A stretch of DNA of 64,000 nt, from NCBI GenBank assembly GCA_040081265.1, contig JBEBGV010000004.1:1-64000 (forward strand), read 5' to 3'. The translations under genes were made by a program, and so were the position numbers. Below are positions 1 through 6,430 of the stretch, piece by piece (the stretch's first letter is position 1; every line of letters begins with the position of its first letter). The notes beneath the pieces are model-generated. The model was not told the origin of the DNA. It searched no databases and saw only the letters and a program-made list of their open reading frames with translations. This DNA comes from JBEBGV01 sp040081265 (lineage in GTDB: Bacteria > Acidobacteriota > Vicinamibacteria > Vicinamibacterales > UBA2999).

Positions 1-123
1 GTCGAGATCCTCCGTCGCACGCGCGAGGCCGAGCAGATTGAGCGCCACCGCTCCAAACACCGCGTACTCGACACCGCGCGCTTCAAACGCGGCGAGCAGT
101 TGCTTGACCAGGCTGGCGTTCAT
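1..123 (-). CDS. Nucleotidyltransferase-like protein, N-terminal fragment cut by window edge
   Basis: Reading leftward from an ATG at 121-123, 41 codons stay open to the window edge. The translation begins MNASLVKQLLAAFEARG, continues VEYAVFGAVALNLLG and ends LARATEDLD. A helix followed by a G-A-V-A-L-N-L-L-G turn and an R-x-T-x-D-L-D motif is the usual start of AbiEii/MNT-type nucleotidyltransferase folds, where the final acidic residues bind metal. The remainder lies outside the window, so it could equally be a stand-alone transferase, an antitoxin-type MNT protein or an AbiEii toxin. The assignment rests on the N-terminal motif only. Confidence 0.55.
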   Translation of the reverse strand, partial: MNASLVKQLLAAFEARGVEYAVFGAVALNLLGLARATEDLD

Positions 124-332
124 GACACCCGATCTCGTGGGAGAAAGCGCTTGCCGCCAACGGTATCCCCGCGAGTGGCCGATCCTCGCTCGAGTGCGCG
201 CGGCATTGACGCCATGGTAGCAGAGCGCACGCGCAGAAGTGATGTGCCGGAGGGGCCAGGTGCTCCGGAACTGCGAACGGTCGTTCCAAGTCGACGTGGC
301 TCGGTGTGCGGGGAAGCGCCAGCGGTCGGCCT

Positions 333-413
333 GGTAACCACCTGAACTATCTGAAAGATCTGGCCCCCGAACTTGGGCGCAACTTCGCCGTCGTCTACAA
401 CGTGAAGTTCTGA
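333..413 (+). pseudogene. C-terminal relic of a TonB-dependent receptor
   Basis: A 26-codon open stretch ends in a stop at 411-413 and reads GNHLNYLKDLAPELGRNF then AVVYNVKF. A beta-strand with a terminal phenylalanine after alternating hydrophobics is the typical last strand of an outer-membrane barrel, and the ending resembles TonB-dependent receptors. No barrel or plug is found upstream, so only the last strand survives. A hairpin that could be its old terminator follows directly. Confidence 0.4.
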
Positions 414-423
414 ACGCTGGCGT

Positions 424-447
424 ACTGACGGGCCTCGGCCCGTCAGT
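424..447 (+). terminator. Perfect 11-bp hairpin after the receptor relic
   Basis: Arms 424-434 and 437-447 are perfect reverse complements with a 2-nt loop (core CTGACGGGCC). The hairpin starts 11 bp after the receptor relic stop codon. There is no T-run after it, so it is either a weak or factor-assisted terminator or a leftover of one. Confidence 0.4.
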
Positions 448-611
448 CCCGATGGGAAGAGCCTTGTTCTCTGGCACTCAGGTCCGGTCGGCCGTCAACG
501 CCGCGAACCTGGGAACAGTGTGGGAACAGTTGCGCCCAAACACCAGGGAAGACGGTGGGACAGGGCCGACCAGAAAGCAGGACGAATCCACAGGATTGAC
601 CTCCCGGCCCT

Positions 612-657
612 GTCTGCAAAACCTCCATCCCCGGTTCAAATCCGGGCGGCGCCTCCA
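612..657 (+). other. 3' half of a tRNA-Cys gene (candidate attachment site)
   Basis: The stretch runs from the anticodon loop (CTGCAAA, anticodon GCA) through the 3' anticodon stem ACCTC and the T-arm CCCGGTTCAAATCCGGG, then the 3' acceptor strand to a genomic CCA at 655-657. The 5' half is missing: the bases upstream of 612 do not pair with the anticodon or acceptor strands. A tRNA 3' half starting in the anticodon loop is the footprint left at one end of an element integrated by a tyrosine recombinase. An integrase relic lies about 340 bp downstream with its C-terminus facing this site, which supports the reading. The full tRNA-Cys should lie outside the window. Confidence 0.75.
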
Positions 658-801
658 AAATCCCTAACAAAATCGCACATCTCACCAGCCAGTCGGCGGC
701 CGAGGGGGCGATGTTGGCAAAACTGTAGCGTATCTGTAGCATTTCTTTGGGAGGGGGGTTGCTCGGCGGGGGCGGGCGCGTGGATGACGACGTGGTGGTC
801 A

Positions 802-825
802 CCACCGTGATCGTCACCACGGTGG
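802..825. repeat. 8-bp inverted repeat near the att fragment
   Basis: CCACCGTG at 802-809 and CACGGTGG at 818-825 form a perfect stem around an 8-nt loop. It lies 45 bp beyond the stop of the small leftward gene at 870-1001 and could act as its terminator, but no T-run follows. The surrounding 657-869 holds no other recognisable feature. Confidence 0.3.
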
Positions 826-869
826 CTCACCTGGCCACGCGGGTTACTCGTCGTCGGAGTCGAGGAGGA

Positions 870-1001
870 TCACTTGCGCCTGCGCGATTTCTTCGGGGTC
901 GGCTGGCGCCCCGTGAGGGCGATGGTCAACGCGATCAAATCCTCGATCGACGGGCGTCCGTCCGACGTGGGGACAATATGCAAGACGGGCCTCCGCGTCA
1001 T
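870..1001 (-). CDS. 43-aa protein overlapping the integrase relic
   Basis: This short leftward frame starts with an ATG whose bases overlap the integrase stop as ATGA, the classic sign of translational coupling. The product starts MTRRPVLHIVPTSDGRPS, has a hydrophobic helix (EDLIALTIALTG) and ends in a basic tail (KKSRRRK). No family is recognised. The coupling suggests it was a passenger translated with the integrase. Since the integrase is now truncated, it may no longer be expressed. Confidence 0.4.
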   Translation of the reverse strand: MTRRPVLHIVPTSDGRPSIEDLIALTIALTGRQPTPKKSRRRK

Positions 1002-1159
1002 GCCCGGGTACCCGTGTGTGAGGCAGCCACGTCGAGTAGTCGCGCCACGTCCCGCAGGTCGTTGTCGCTGATGATGTTGTAGCGCTCGAACACGCTGCGG
1101 GTCTTGTGGCCGGTCATCCGCATCGCCACCCCTTCTGAGACGACGCTGCGCACGAGGTT
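998..1159 (-). pseudogene. int: Tyrosine recombinase (integrase), C-terminal relic
   Basis: About 53 codons remain: NLVRSVVSEGVAMRMTGHKT, then RSVFERYNIISDNDLRDVAR. The G-H-K-T-R plus S-V-F-E-R-Y-N-I pattern matches box II of phage-type integrases: the His, the downstream structural residues and the catalytic Tyr (Y of ERYNI). The N-terminal arm-binding and core domains are absent, and the frame is closed upstream. With the tRNA-Cys 3' fragment this marks the remains of an integrated element. Confidence 0.75.
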
Positions 1160-1461
1160 CCTTCGTTGGCGTCACACAAAAGTAGGACTTCGATTCTCGA
1201 AGTAACGAAGCTGCCGTCGCTTTGCAGAATCGGCGCGGAGTCTGGCTTTGTGGCACAGGTGTTATTGGCGATAGGGGCAGTATCAGCAGCCCAATGCGTT
1301 GGCCCCCTGTACAGCGCTTGCAGGGTTGGTGCCGGGGCCGGTGCCGGGGTTGGGGTTGGACCAACAGGCGGCGTCGATGAACCACATCCGGCGACCATAA
1401 ACGTCAACAAGAATGCGACGCCGAACCAGGCTGATGGGGGCCTTCGAGTTGGTGCAGACAT
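1114..1461 (-). CDS. Putative lipoprotein with disrupted C-terminus
   Basis: The 115-aa product begins with a charged start, a hydrophobic stretch FGVAFLLTFMVAG and a lipobox-like cysteine (VAGC), followed by a Pro/Thr/Ala-rich linker. This is a lipoprotein signal typical of outer-membrane-anchored proteins. After roughly residue 95 the frame runs through the DNA of the integrase relic, so the last 20 residues (ending QKGWRCG) are probably not original. The genuine gene has been truncated by the integrase fragment or by decay at the junction. Function is unknown. Confidence 0.45.
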   Translation of the reverse strand: MSAPTRRPPSAWFGVAFLLTFMVAGCGSSTPPVGPTPTPAPAPAPTLQALYRGPTHWAADTAPIANNTCATKPDSAPILQSDGSFVTSRIEVLLLCDANEGTSCAASSQKGWRCG

Positions 1462-1528
1462 CCGTGCCTCGGTCTGAAAACAGGAATCACTAGAGACTTG
1501 AAGCGGCTAGAACGCGGTTCCCCGGTCC

Positions 1529-1657
1529 TTAATCAGCCCTCCCTCCGACCGCCGGAAGCGGCCCGTTCGGGGATGGAACCCGCGCGTTGGCTCTCGTCGC
1601 AACGATGACGAGGAGCAAGAGAACGCGAATACGAAGGGGGTGCTCACCACACGCCAT
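1529..1657 (-). CDS. Possible 42-aa exported peptide or relic
   Basis: An ATG-TAA frame codes MACGEHPLRIRVLLLLVIV followed by ATRANARVPSPNGPL, which looks like a signal peptide with an A-N-A cleavage site and a short tail. It may be the start of a gene whose body was lost. Apart from this, 1462-1836 holds nothing recognisable. Support is only the signal-like profile. Confidence 0.2.
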   Translation of the reverse strand: MACGEHPLRIRVLLLLVIVATRANARVPSPNGPLPAVGGRAD

Positions 1658-1836
1658 CAACTCAGCAGCGGCGATTTGAGCATGAGGTTCGACATGCGAT
1701 CAACAGTTTTCGTGGTTTTCTGTACTCAGCGTGAAGATGACTGACCTGCTCAAGGGATTTTAGCCAGCGGCCTGTCGCCCCTGGAAGGGTGCAAAATAGA
1801 TGGGCTCTGGTTGATCGCGAACGATTTATCCCACCG

Positions 1837-2118
1837 ATGTTTCACATCGATACCAACCGCATCAATGCGCCGCGCATGCTGCCGGCGATGAATCAGCTTC
1901 AGAAGTGGCACGACGACGGCGTTATTCACATGTATCTGAGCGAGACCGTCCGCGACGAGACGAAAGCTGGTGGAAATGCTCAACGAGCGCAGAAAGCTTC
2001 GGAGTTTATTTTCTCCATGGACTACGCGAACACCGCCGACGAAGCCAGCGTGATGCGCGAAATCGAGAAGGTCCGTTCCGGGGACATAGGTAACAAACTA
2101 TTCCGGAGACATGGGTAA
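1837..2118 (+). CDS. Hypothetical protein, 3' end replaced by IS-like repeat
   Basis: The ATG at 1837 gives MFHIDTNRINAPRMLPAMNQ and then QLQKWHDDGVIHMYLSE. The opening H-I-D-T-N-R-I-N with a later E resembles the first acidic motif of a PIN-like nuclease fold, which is only suggestive. A longer frame starts at 1789, but the extra residues look non-coding. From about 2076 the frame reads through an insertion-sequence-like repeat, so the last 14 residues (GDIGNKLFRRHG at the end) are foreign and the protein is truncated at about 80 native residues. No partner toxin or antitoxin lies beside it. Confidence 0.4.
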   Translation: MFHIDTNRINAPRMLPAMNQLQKWHDDGVIHMYLSETVRDETKAGGNAQRAQKASEFIFSMDYANTADEASVMREIEKVRSGDIGNKLFRRHG

Positions 2119-2124
2119 CAGTTT
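2076..2124. repeat. Tandem 24-bp repeat resembling an insertion-sequence end
   Basis: Two near copies, 2076-2099 and 2101-2124, share TTCCGG-GACAT-GGTAACA with few mismatches at a 25-bp period. Stacked GACATGGGTAACA-like motifs are known from the ends of IS481-type elements. No transposase gene is here, so this would be a solo or broken end. It interrupts the 3' end of the preceding gene. Confidence 0.4.
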
Positions 2125-2155
2125 CGGGCCGAAGGGACTATCGATCGGCTGAAGT

Positions 2156-2362
2156 TCAATAGAACTCAGGGAACACCCACCGCACGGCGACGGCGGCCGC
2201 GAGCACCAGGATGACTGCAGCGACCAGCACGGCGGTCGCTCCCGCCCAGATGTTCCACACCGCAGACTGGTTGCTCGCACGGGTCATGACATAGGACGCC
2301 GCCACGGTGCCAACGAGCACGACTGCCGCCGTCAATGCGATCGACGGTAACATCGTCAGCAA
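2156..2362 (-). CDS. Small two-helix membrane protein
   Basis: The 68-aa product begins MLTMLPSIALTAAVVLVG and has two hydrophobic segments, about residues 5-27 and 40-62, joined by a short polar loop (TRASNQSAVWN). It ends near W-V-F-P-E-F-Y. It is divergent from the HIT gene, with about 20 bp between the two starts. No family is recognised. The membrane profile is clear but the function is unknown. Confidence 0.5.
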   Translation of the reverse strand: MLTMLPSIALTAAVVLVGTVAASYVMTRASNQSAVWNIWAGATAVLVAAVILVLAAAVAVRWVFPEFY

Positions 2363-2382
2363 TCGAGCGAGGGCGCAACCGT

Positions 2383-2856
2383 ATGAGTGATCAGGCGGAA
2401 CGAACGTGGTCTCTTGACTGGGAGTCGCGGAAGCAAGGCGTCGGGTGCCCGTTCTGTGTCGATCTGGGCGACCGGTCGTTCCACAGCGGTCGTGTCAGCG
2501 AGGCGCTCCTCGAGCACCACGCCATCGCCACCGGGTACGTGGCGGTAGCGTTTCGGGGTCGACACGTCGCGGCGTTCACCGACCTTGGGCCAGACGAACT
2601 GCGCGACTACTGGGCGGACATCCAGGACGTCGGCCGGGCCGTCGCGCGCGTCTTCACGCCGTGTCACGTCAACTACCTGCTGCTCGGCAACATTGTCCCT
2701 CACCTCCACGTTCATGTCGTGCCGCGATATCTCGATGACGCTGCGCCCGAGCGGCCGCTGCCGTGGAACACAGCTCCGGTCGCCGAGGACGTCTTCGCCG
2801 CGCGGTTCCGGCAGTTGCAGGACGCGTCCCGCGATCCCCACTCACGAGACCGCTGA
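2383..2856 (+). CDS. HIT family hydrolase
   Basis: This is a 157-aa histidine-triad protein, a nucleotide phosphohydrolase/transferase fold that acts on nucleoside phosphoramidates, Ap4A-like dinucleotides or similar compounds in the cytoplasm. The catalytic triad PHLHVHVVPRY is near residues 108-118, preceded by an N-terminal C-P-F-C pair as in zinc-binding HIT proteins. The start MSDQAERTWSLDW was chosen because an upstream ATG at 2335 overlaps the divergent gene and adds non-conserved residues. A degenerate HIT copy follows 17 bp downstream. The substrate cannot be told from sequence. Confidence 0.85.
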   Translation: MSDQAERTWSLDWESRKQGVGCPFCVDLGDRSFHSGRVSEALLEHHAIATGYVAVAFRGRHVAAFTDLGPDELRDYWADIQDVGRAVARVFTPCHVNYLLLGNIVPHLHVHVVPRYLDDAAPERPLPWNTAPVAEDVFAARFRQLQDASRDPHSRDR

Positions 2857-2873
2857 GCCGGACGCGCACACGG

Positions 2874-3158
2874 ATGACTGAGCCGACCATGACCGAGCGC
2901 AAGGATTGCGTGTTCTGTGGCCTACTGACCGGAAGGCTCCAGTCCAGCGTGGTGTTCAACGACGCTCGCCTCATGGGGGTTATGGCGCTTCGCTCGACAC
3001 ATGTCGGTCATGTGTTGCTGTTTCCAGCGGAGCACGTGGAAAACTTCTCGCCCCGGTGGACCTCCGGTGCCAGGGGAGCGGAAGCGTCACGCGCTGAACT
3101 CGATGCGGCCGCTCGCGACATAGTCCGAGCGGCAAACGCGCAAGCTGACGAGCCATAG
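2874..3158 (+). CDS. HIT-like protein lacking the catalytic triad
   Basis: The 94-aa product begins MTEPTMTERKDCVFCGLL and follows HIT proteins through the C-x-x-C and the strand GHVLLFPAEHVENF. It then breaks at RWTSGARGAEASRAELD. The H-x-H-x-H motif is absent. The last 25 residues look like the C-terminal helix of a HIT protein, so an internal deletion or frameshift may have removed the active site. It is probably a decaying paralogue of the neighbour or a structural pseudoenzyme. Confidence 0.5.
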   Translation: MTEPTMTERKDCVFCGLLTGRLQSSVVFNDARLMGVMALRSTHVGHVLLFPAEHVENFSPRWTSGARGAEASRAELDAAARDIVRAANAQADEP

Positions 3159-3187
3159 TGCCTGGTGTGCCAGGAGGAGACTGTCGT

Positions 3188-3568
3188 ATGAGACTCGCGA
3201 AGTTCCATCGAATCGTGCCCGCGCTGATCGTTGCGCTGAGCGTCGGCGTGATCGGGTGGGGAAGCGGTGCCTCCGCTGAGGAGTTGGCCTCGACGCGTGT
3301 GGCCGCAGATGCCGCCAGTCCTTCGGGTGCCTACGAGTCGAAACTGCCGGACGGTACGGCCATCCGGCTCACCTTCCGCGGCGGCGGGGCCGTTCGAATC
3401 GCGATGACCGAAGACGGCAAGACGAATGCCTTCGACGGCAAGTGGATCGTGAACGGAGAAGTGATCCTCCTTGAGGGCGGCGAGGGCATGACGATGCAAT
3501 TGAGCTGGCGCGGAGATACCCTGGTCACCGACTTCGGCGGCGCGACGCTGACCTTCAAGAAGGTCTGA
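3188..3568 (+). CDS. Secreted hypothetical protein
   Basis: The 126-aa protein starts MRLAKFHRIVPALIVALS with a signal peptide ending near G-A-S-A-E-E (about residue 30). The mature part is rich in beta strands and has the pattern GAYESKLPDGTAIRLTF and WIVNGEVILLEG. This resembles small lipocalin-like or META-like barrels in which synthesis is followed by export. No family is assigned. It ends T-L-T-F-K-K-V, typical of a closing strand. Confidence 0.55.
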   Translation: MRLAKFHRIVPALIVALSVGVIGWGSGASAEELASTRVAADAASPSGAYESKLPDGTAIRLTFRGGGAVRIAMTEDGKTNAFDGKWIVNGEVILLEGGEGMTMQLSWRGDTLVTDFGGATLTFKKV

Positions 3569-3793
3569 GCGCGTTCGTGAGCGAGATCGAGGCTGCCAAT
3601 CAGAGTCCTGGTACCGACGCCCGTGTCCCGAACGCGTCACGAAGTCGCATCGTCCACGAGGACAGCGAGTAGGTCGGATAGCAATACGGCCAGCCCGAGG
3701 ATGATCACTCACGGCTCACGAGTCGGAGGCGTCGCCAACGGTGGCCGGGCGCTTTCTCGACGTGGAAAGCTTCAGTAGACTCGCACACCAGCC

Positions 3794-4300
3794 ATGACCG
3801 CCAGACACACCTCACATGTCGCGCTCGTCGCGGCGTTCAGTATGCTCGCGCTCGCGGCATGCGGCTCGCCCTCAACGCCAAGTCCGGTACGAAGCCTGGT
3901 CATTTCGACCCCAACTCCGCCACCCGGCGCCGTGATTCCCGCGACCCTGAATGGGATTCAGTACTTTGTGGCGCGAGGGTCCGGGCTGTTTTCTGTACCG
4001 ATTACGGTGACATCGGATCGGGAGGTCCCCTGGGCTCAACTGCGCGTATACCTCTACACCGGCAGTCAAGGGCTCGACTATTGCGGGCAGAACAACCCTG
4101 ACGCGCCGACCTGGGGACCGTTCTCCAAGGGTCAGACTGTGTCGGTCACCATTTCCGGCTTCCAGATTTCGCGCGTCCCGTGCGAGGTCACGTCGATTCG
4201 GGCCTGGCTGCACACGCGCAACAGCGGGCTGGCCACGCCGCCGACGGAGAGCGAGACGGTCGCCGCAGGCAGCCTGGCGGTCACCTACACGTTCCGATAG
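3794..4300 (+). CDS. Putative lipoprotein
   Basis: This 168-aa product has a clear lipoprotein signal, MTARHTSHVALVAAFSML then A-L-A-A-C with the acylated Cys near residue 23. A Ser/Pro linker follows, then a probable beta-sandwich. Two cysteines (D-Y-C-G and V-P-C-E) could form a disulphide, which fits a periplasmic or outer-membrane location. A TAGACT -10-like box at 3776-3781 lies 12 bp before the ATG. Function is unknown. The neighbours on the same strand are likewise unassigned. Confidence 0.55.
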   Translation: MTARHTSHVALVAAFSMLALAACGSPSTPSPVRSLVISTPTPPPGAVIPATLNGIQYFVARGSGLFSVPITVTSDREVPWAQLRVYLYTGSQGLDYCGQNNPDAPTWGPFSKGQTVSVTISGFQISRVPCEVTSIRAWLHTRNSGLATPPTESETVAAGSLAVTYTFR

Positions 4301-4335
4301 TTCACGGGGTCCGCGGGCCTTCTCGAGCACCGTGG

Positions 4336-4344
4336 TGTTAGACT
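4336..4344 (+). promoter_or_regulatory. Extended -10 box (TGTTAGACT)
   Basis: TG-T-TAGACT matches the extended -10 pattern TGnTANNNT. The following gene start at 4353 is 8 bp away, so transcription would begin at or just before the start codon. The same nine bases recur at 5472-5480 in front of another gene. Confidence 0.45.
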
Positions 4345-4352
4345 CCGCGTTC

Positions 4353-4820
4353 GTGAGCGAGAACGACTCCGCCTGGCAGGCACAGCCTGCGGCCGGCGAT
4401 CAGTCGCTGCCCACCGCGGTGGGCTGGCTGGCAATGGGCCTGAATGCGTTGCTCTTCCTGACCGAAGTCACCTACCTGATACCCAGGGCTGGAGTTCGGG
4501 ACACCGAAGTTCTGGCGGTGTCGTTGCTGGTGGGGACGCCGGTCGTCAACCTCGTGATGTTCCTCGACTACTACCGGCGTGGTCTATGGATGCAGGGCAG
4601 TGCGAAAGCGGGGAAGGGTGATCCACGCCCGCTCCAGGCGCCCGTCCGCTGGCTCGTGATTGCCATGAACGTCTTGCTGTTATTCAGCGAGACGGTCATG
4701 TTCCTGGAGCTCGGCATCAACATCTGGAACCCGCTGGAAGTGTTCGTGACGGTGCTGTGGGTGACCACGCCGGTCGTGAGCCTGGCGATGTTCCTCGACT
4801 ACAACAGGCGCCGTGTGTGA
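4353..4820 (+). CDS. Membrane protein with an internal duplication
   Basis: This 155-aa protein is made of two homologous halves, each with two predicted membrane helices. Half 1 has WLAMGLNALLFLTE, then VGTPVVNLVMFLDYYRR. Half 2 has WLVIAMNVLLLFSE, then VTTPVVSLAMFLDYNRR. The matching MFLDY-x-RR endings leave no doubt about duplication. The GTG at 4353 (VSENDSAW) is preferred to the GTG at 4332, because the latter lies inside a good extended -10 box. Function is unknown. Confidence 0.6.
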   Translation: MSENDSAWQAQPAAGDQSLPTAVGWLAMGLNALLFLTEVTYLIPRAGVRDTEVLAVSLLVGTPVVNLVMFLDYYRRGLWMQGSAKAGKGDPRPLQAPVRWLVIAMNVLLLFSETVMFLELGINIWNPLEVFVTVLWVTTPVVSLAMFLDYNRRRV

Positions 4821-4831
4821 GCGCCGGGTAA

Positions 4832-5380
4832 CTATTGTGGTGGGGACGGGAACACCGACTCCGACGTCATGCGGAGGCGGGGCAGGACCTCCGAGCGCAC
4901 CCGTTCGGCCTCAACGTAGCTTCGTGCAGCGCCTCCAGCAGTGAGACCTATAACAGTGATCTCGCTGGCGCGGAGATCGACGAGCCAGCACTCCCGCACC
5001 CCGTACTCCCGATACCAGCCGACCTTGGTGACTCGGTCGTGCCGGTTGTTTCCGTCCGACAACACCTCGACCACCAGGTCTGGCGCGCCCCACACCCGAT
5101 CGGTGCAGATTGCCCGACGCGCGGCGGCGACATACAGCAGATCGGGCTGGACGATCAGCGCGCGGGCCGCATCCAGCACGACATCGACGGGCGACGTCGC
5201 GACGACGCCGAGCGCGTGCCGTTCGACATGCGCAGAGAGGCGTTTGAACAGGTGGCCGACAACCACCTGATGCGAGAACGACGGCGCCGGTGGCTCGCGC
5301 AGGATGCCGAAGGCAAGCTCCTGTGGGCGGTTTGTTTCCTCGCTTGCCAGGTAGTCGTTGACCGTGAACTTCTGCAACAT
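4832..5380 (-). CDS. Uma2 family endonuclease (DUF820)
   Basis: The 182-aa protein starts MLQKFTVNDYLASEETNRPQ. It has the Uma2/PD-(D/E)xK-like core: V-Q-P-D-L-L-Y-V, then APDLVVEVLSDGNNRHDR, then YREYGVRECWLVDL. The Asp of QPDL, the Asp and Glu of PDLVVEV and the downstream REYGV segment line the predicted nuclease site. Uma2 proteins are common multi-copy genes in cyanobacteria and acidobacteria, with an unproven role in DNA processing. The ATG at 5378-5380 fits the usual N-terminus better than an upstream ATG. A second, divergent Uma2 lies at 14400-14984. Confidence 0.8.
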   Translation of the reverse strand: MLQKFTVNDYLASEETNRPQELAFGILREPPAPSFSHQVVVGHLFKRLSAHVERHALGVVATSPVDVVLDAARALIVQPDLLYVAAARRAICTDRVWGAPDLVVEVLSDGNNRHDRVTKVGWYREYGVRECWLVDLRASEITVIGLTAGGAARSYVEAERVRSEVLPRLRMTSESVFPSPPQ

Positions 5381-5471
5381 CGCTTGTCCTTCAGAACGTG
5401 ACGACGACGATGCCATCGTCGGACGAAAAAAGCCAGTGGTGTCGGAGTCTGCGGAAACGCCACGCCGTTCC

Positions 5472-5480
5472 TGTTAGACT
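5472..5480 (+). promoter_or_regulatory. Extended -10 box (TGTTAGACT)
   Basis: This matches the box at 4336-4344, and the shared run extends to CCGC. The start codon at 5487 is only 6 bp downstream, so the mRNA would start at the ATG or lack any leader. Confidence 0.45.
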
Positions 5481-5486
5481 CCGCCC

Positions 5487-5702
5487 ATGTCACGCTGGAC
5501 CGCCCAGACATGGCGGGAGTGGTTCTTCGAGGTCTTTGCCCAGCAGGGCCGAATGCCTTTCCGTCCGTTGCCGACGACGGAAGCCGAACGACGGGAACGC
5601 GAAGAGGCGGCGGAGCGCGCCAGGCCCAGAGACATCACTCGCCTGAATCTCGACGACGATGGTGAGTCATCGTCCCCCTCCCGATCTGTCACCGAGCGCT
5701 GA
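5487..5702 (+). CDS. Small charged protein coupled to a GNAT gene
   Basis: The 71-aa product begins MSRWTAQTWREWFFEVFA, an aromatic amphipathic helix, then EAERREREEAAERARPRD, a strongly charged helix, and a polar tail. Its stop overlaps the next start by one base (TGATG), so the two are translated together. An extended -10 box lies 6 bp upstream and no ribosome site is visible, consistent with a leaderless mRNA. No family is recognised. Confidence 0.55.
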   Translation: MSRWTAQTWREWFFEVFAQQGRMPFRPLPTTEAERREREEAAERARPRDITRLNLDDDGESSSPSRSVTER

Positions 5703-6229
5703 TGGAACTGCGGAAGGCCACGCTTGCTGACGTTCAGTCCATCGAGGCACTCATTGCACTGTCGGCGCGAGCGCTGGGCGCGCCAGACTACACCGCGGAA
5801 CAGATTGAAGCGGCCCTCCTTGGCGCATGGGCGGTCGATACTGAACTCATTCGCGACGGGACGTACTTTGTGGGAGAAGCCGAGAACGAGCTGGTCCTTT
5901 GCGGGGGCTGGAGTCGTCGCGCCACCGTGTTCGGAGGAGACACCTACAGTCAGCGTGAATCGCGTTTGCTTGACCCTCATCGGGAGGCAGCGCGGATCCG
6001 GGCGTTTTTCGTTCACCCGAAATGGGCGAGGCGAGGACTGGCCAGTGGCCTGCTCACGTTGTGCGAACGCGAGGCGCAGTCCGCCGGATTTGCAGCCGCT
6101 GAACTGGTCGCGACGCTGCCAGGCGAGCGGCTCTACTTCCGACGTGGATATGTCCAGGTTGAGCGGAGCCGCTTCGCCCTTCCGGCGGGCGTCAACATCG
6201 ACTTTGTATCGATGCGCAGGGATTTCTGA
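5702..6229 (+). CDS. GNAT family N-acetyltransferase
   Basis: The 175-aa enzyme would transfer an acetyl group from acetyl-CoA to an unknown amine. MELRKATLADVQSIEALI is the usual GNAT beginning. The cofactor-binding motif A appears as IRAFFVHPKWARRGLASGLL, with R-R-G-L-A-S supplying the pyrophosphate loop. Motif B follows as GERLYFRRGYVQVER. The length is typical. It is coupled by a one-base overlap to the small charged protein upstream, which might be its partner or substrate. That is inference from position only. Confidence 0.8.
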   Translation: MELRKATLADVQSIEALIALSARALGAPDYTAEQIEAALLGAWAVDTELIRDGTYFVGEAENELVLCGGWSRRATVFGGDTYSQRESRLLDPHREAARIRAFFVHPKWARRGLASGLLTLCEREAQSAGFAAAELVATLPGERLYFRRGYVQVERSRFALPAGVNIDFVSMRRDF

Positions 6230-6430
6230 ATGACACTGCTGGACAAGCACCGCGTGTTGGTCGTGGGAAAGTGCCTCCTGGTCGAGTGCTCGATCGTCCC
6301 AATCGGGATGCGTCGAAGATAGGCACGACCGCTCAGTGACACCGTCGGTCGGCGTCCGGCCGGCATGAACAGGGCCGCCGCCGCTCCCTGGAGGTTCGCC
6401 AACAGGCGCGGTCGATGAATACTTAGGGGA

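Noticed and set aside
443..820. Leftward 125-codon frame over the tRNA-Cys fragment (A-P-P-G-F-E-P-G-M-E)
   Set aside because: This peptide is the familiar false translation of the antisense strand of a tRNA; no other coding evidence.
6230..6430. Possible gene or RNA in the gap before the kinase-like gene
   Set aside because: No frame with coding character, no hairpin or promoter of note; nothing is seen there.
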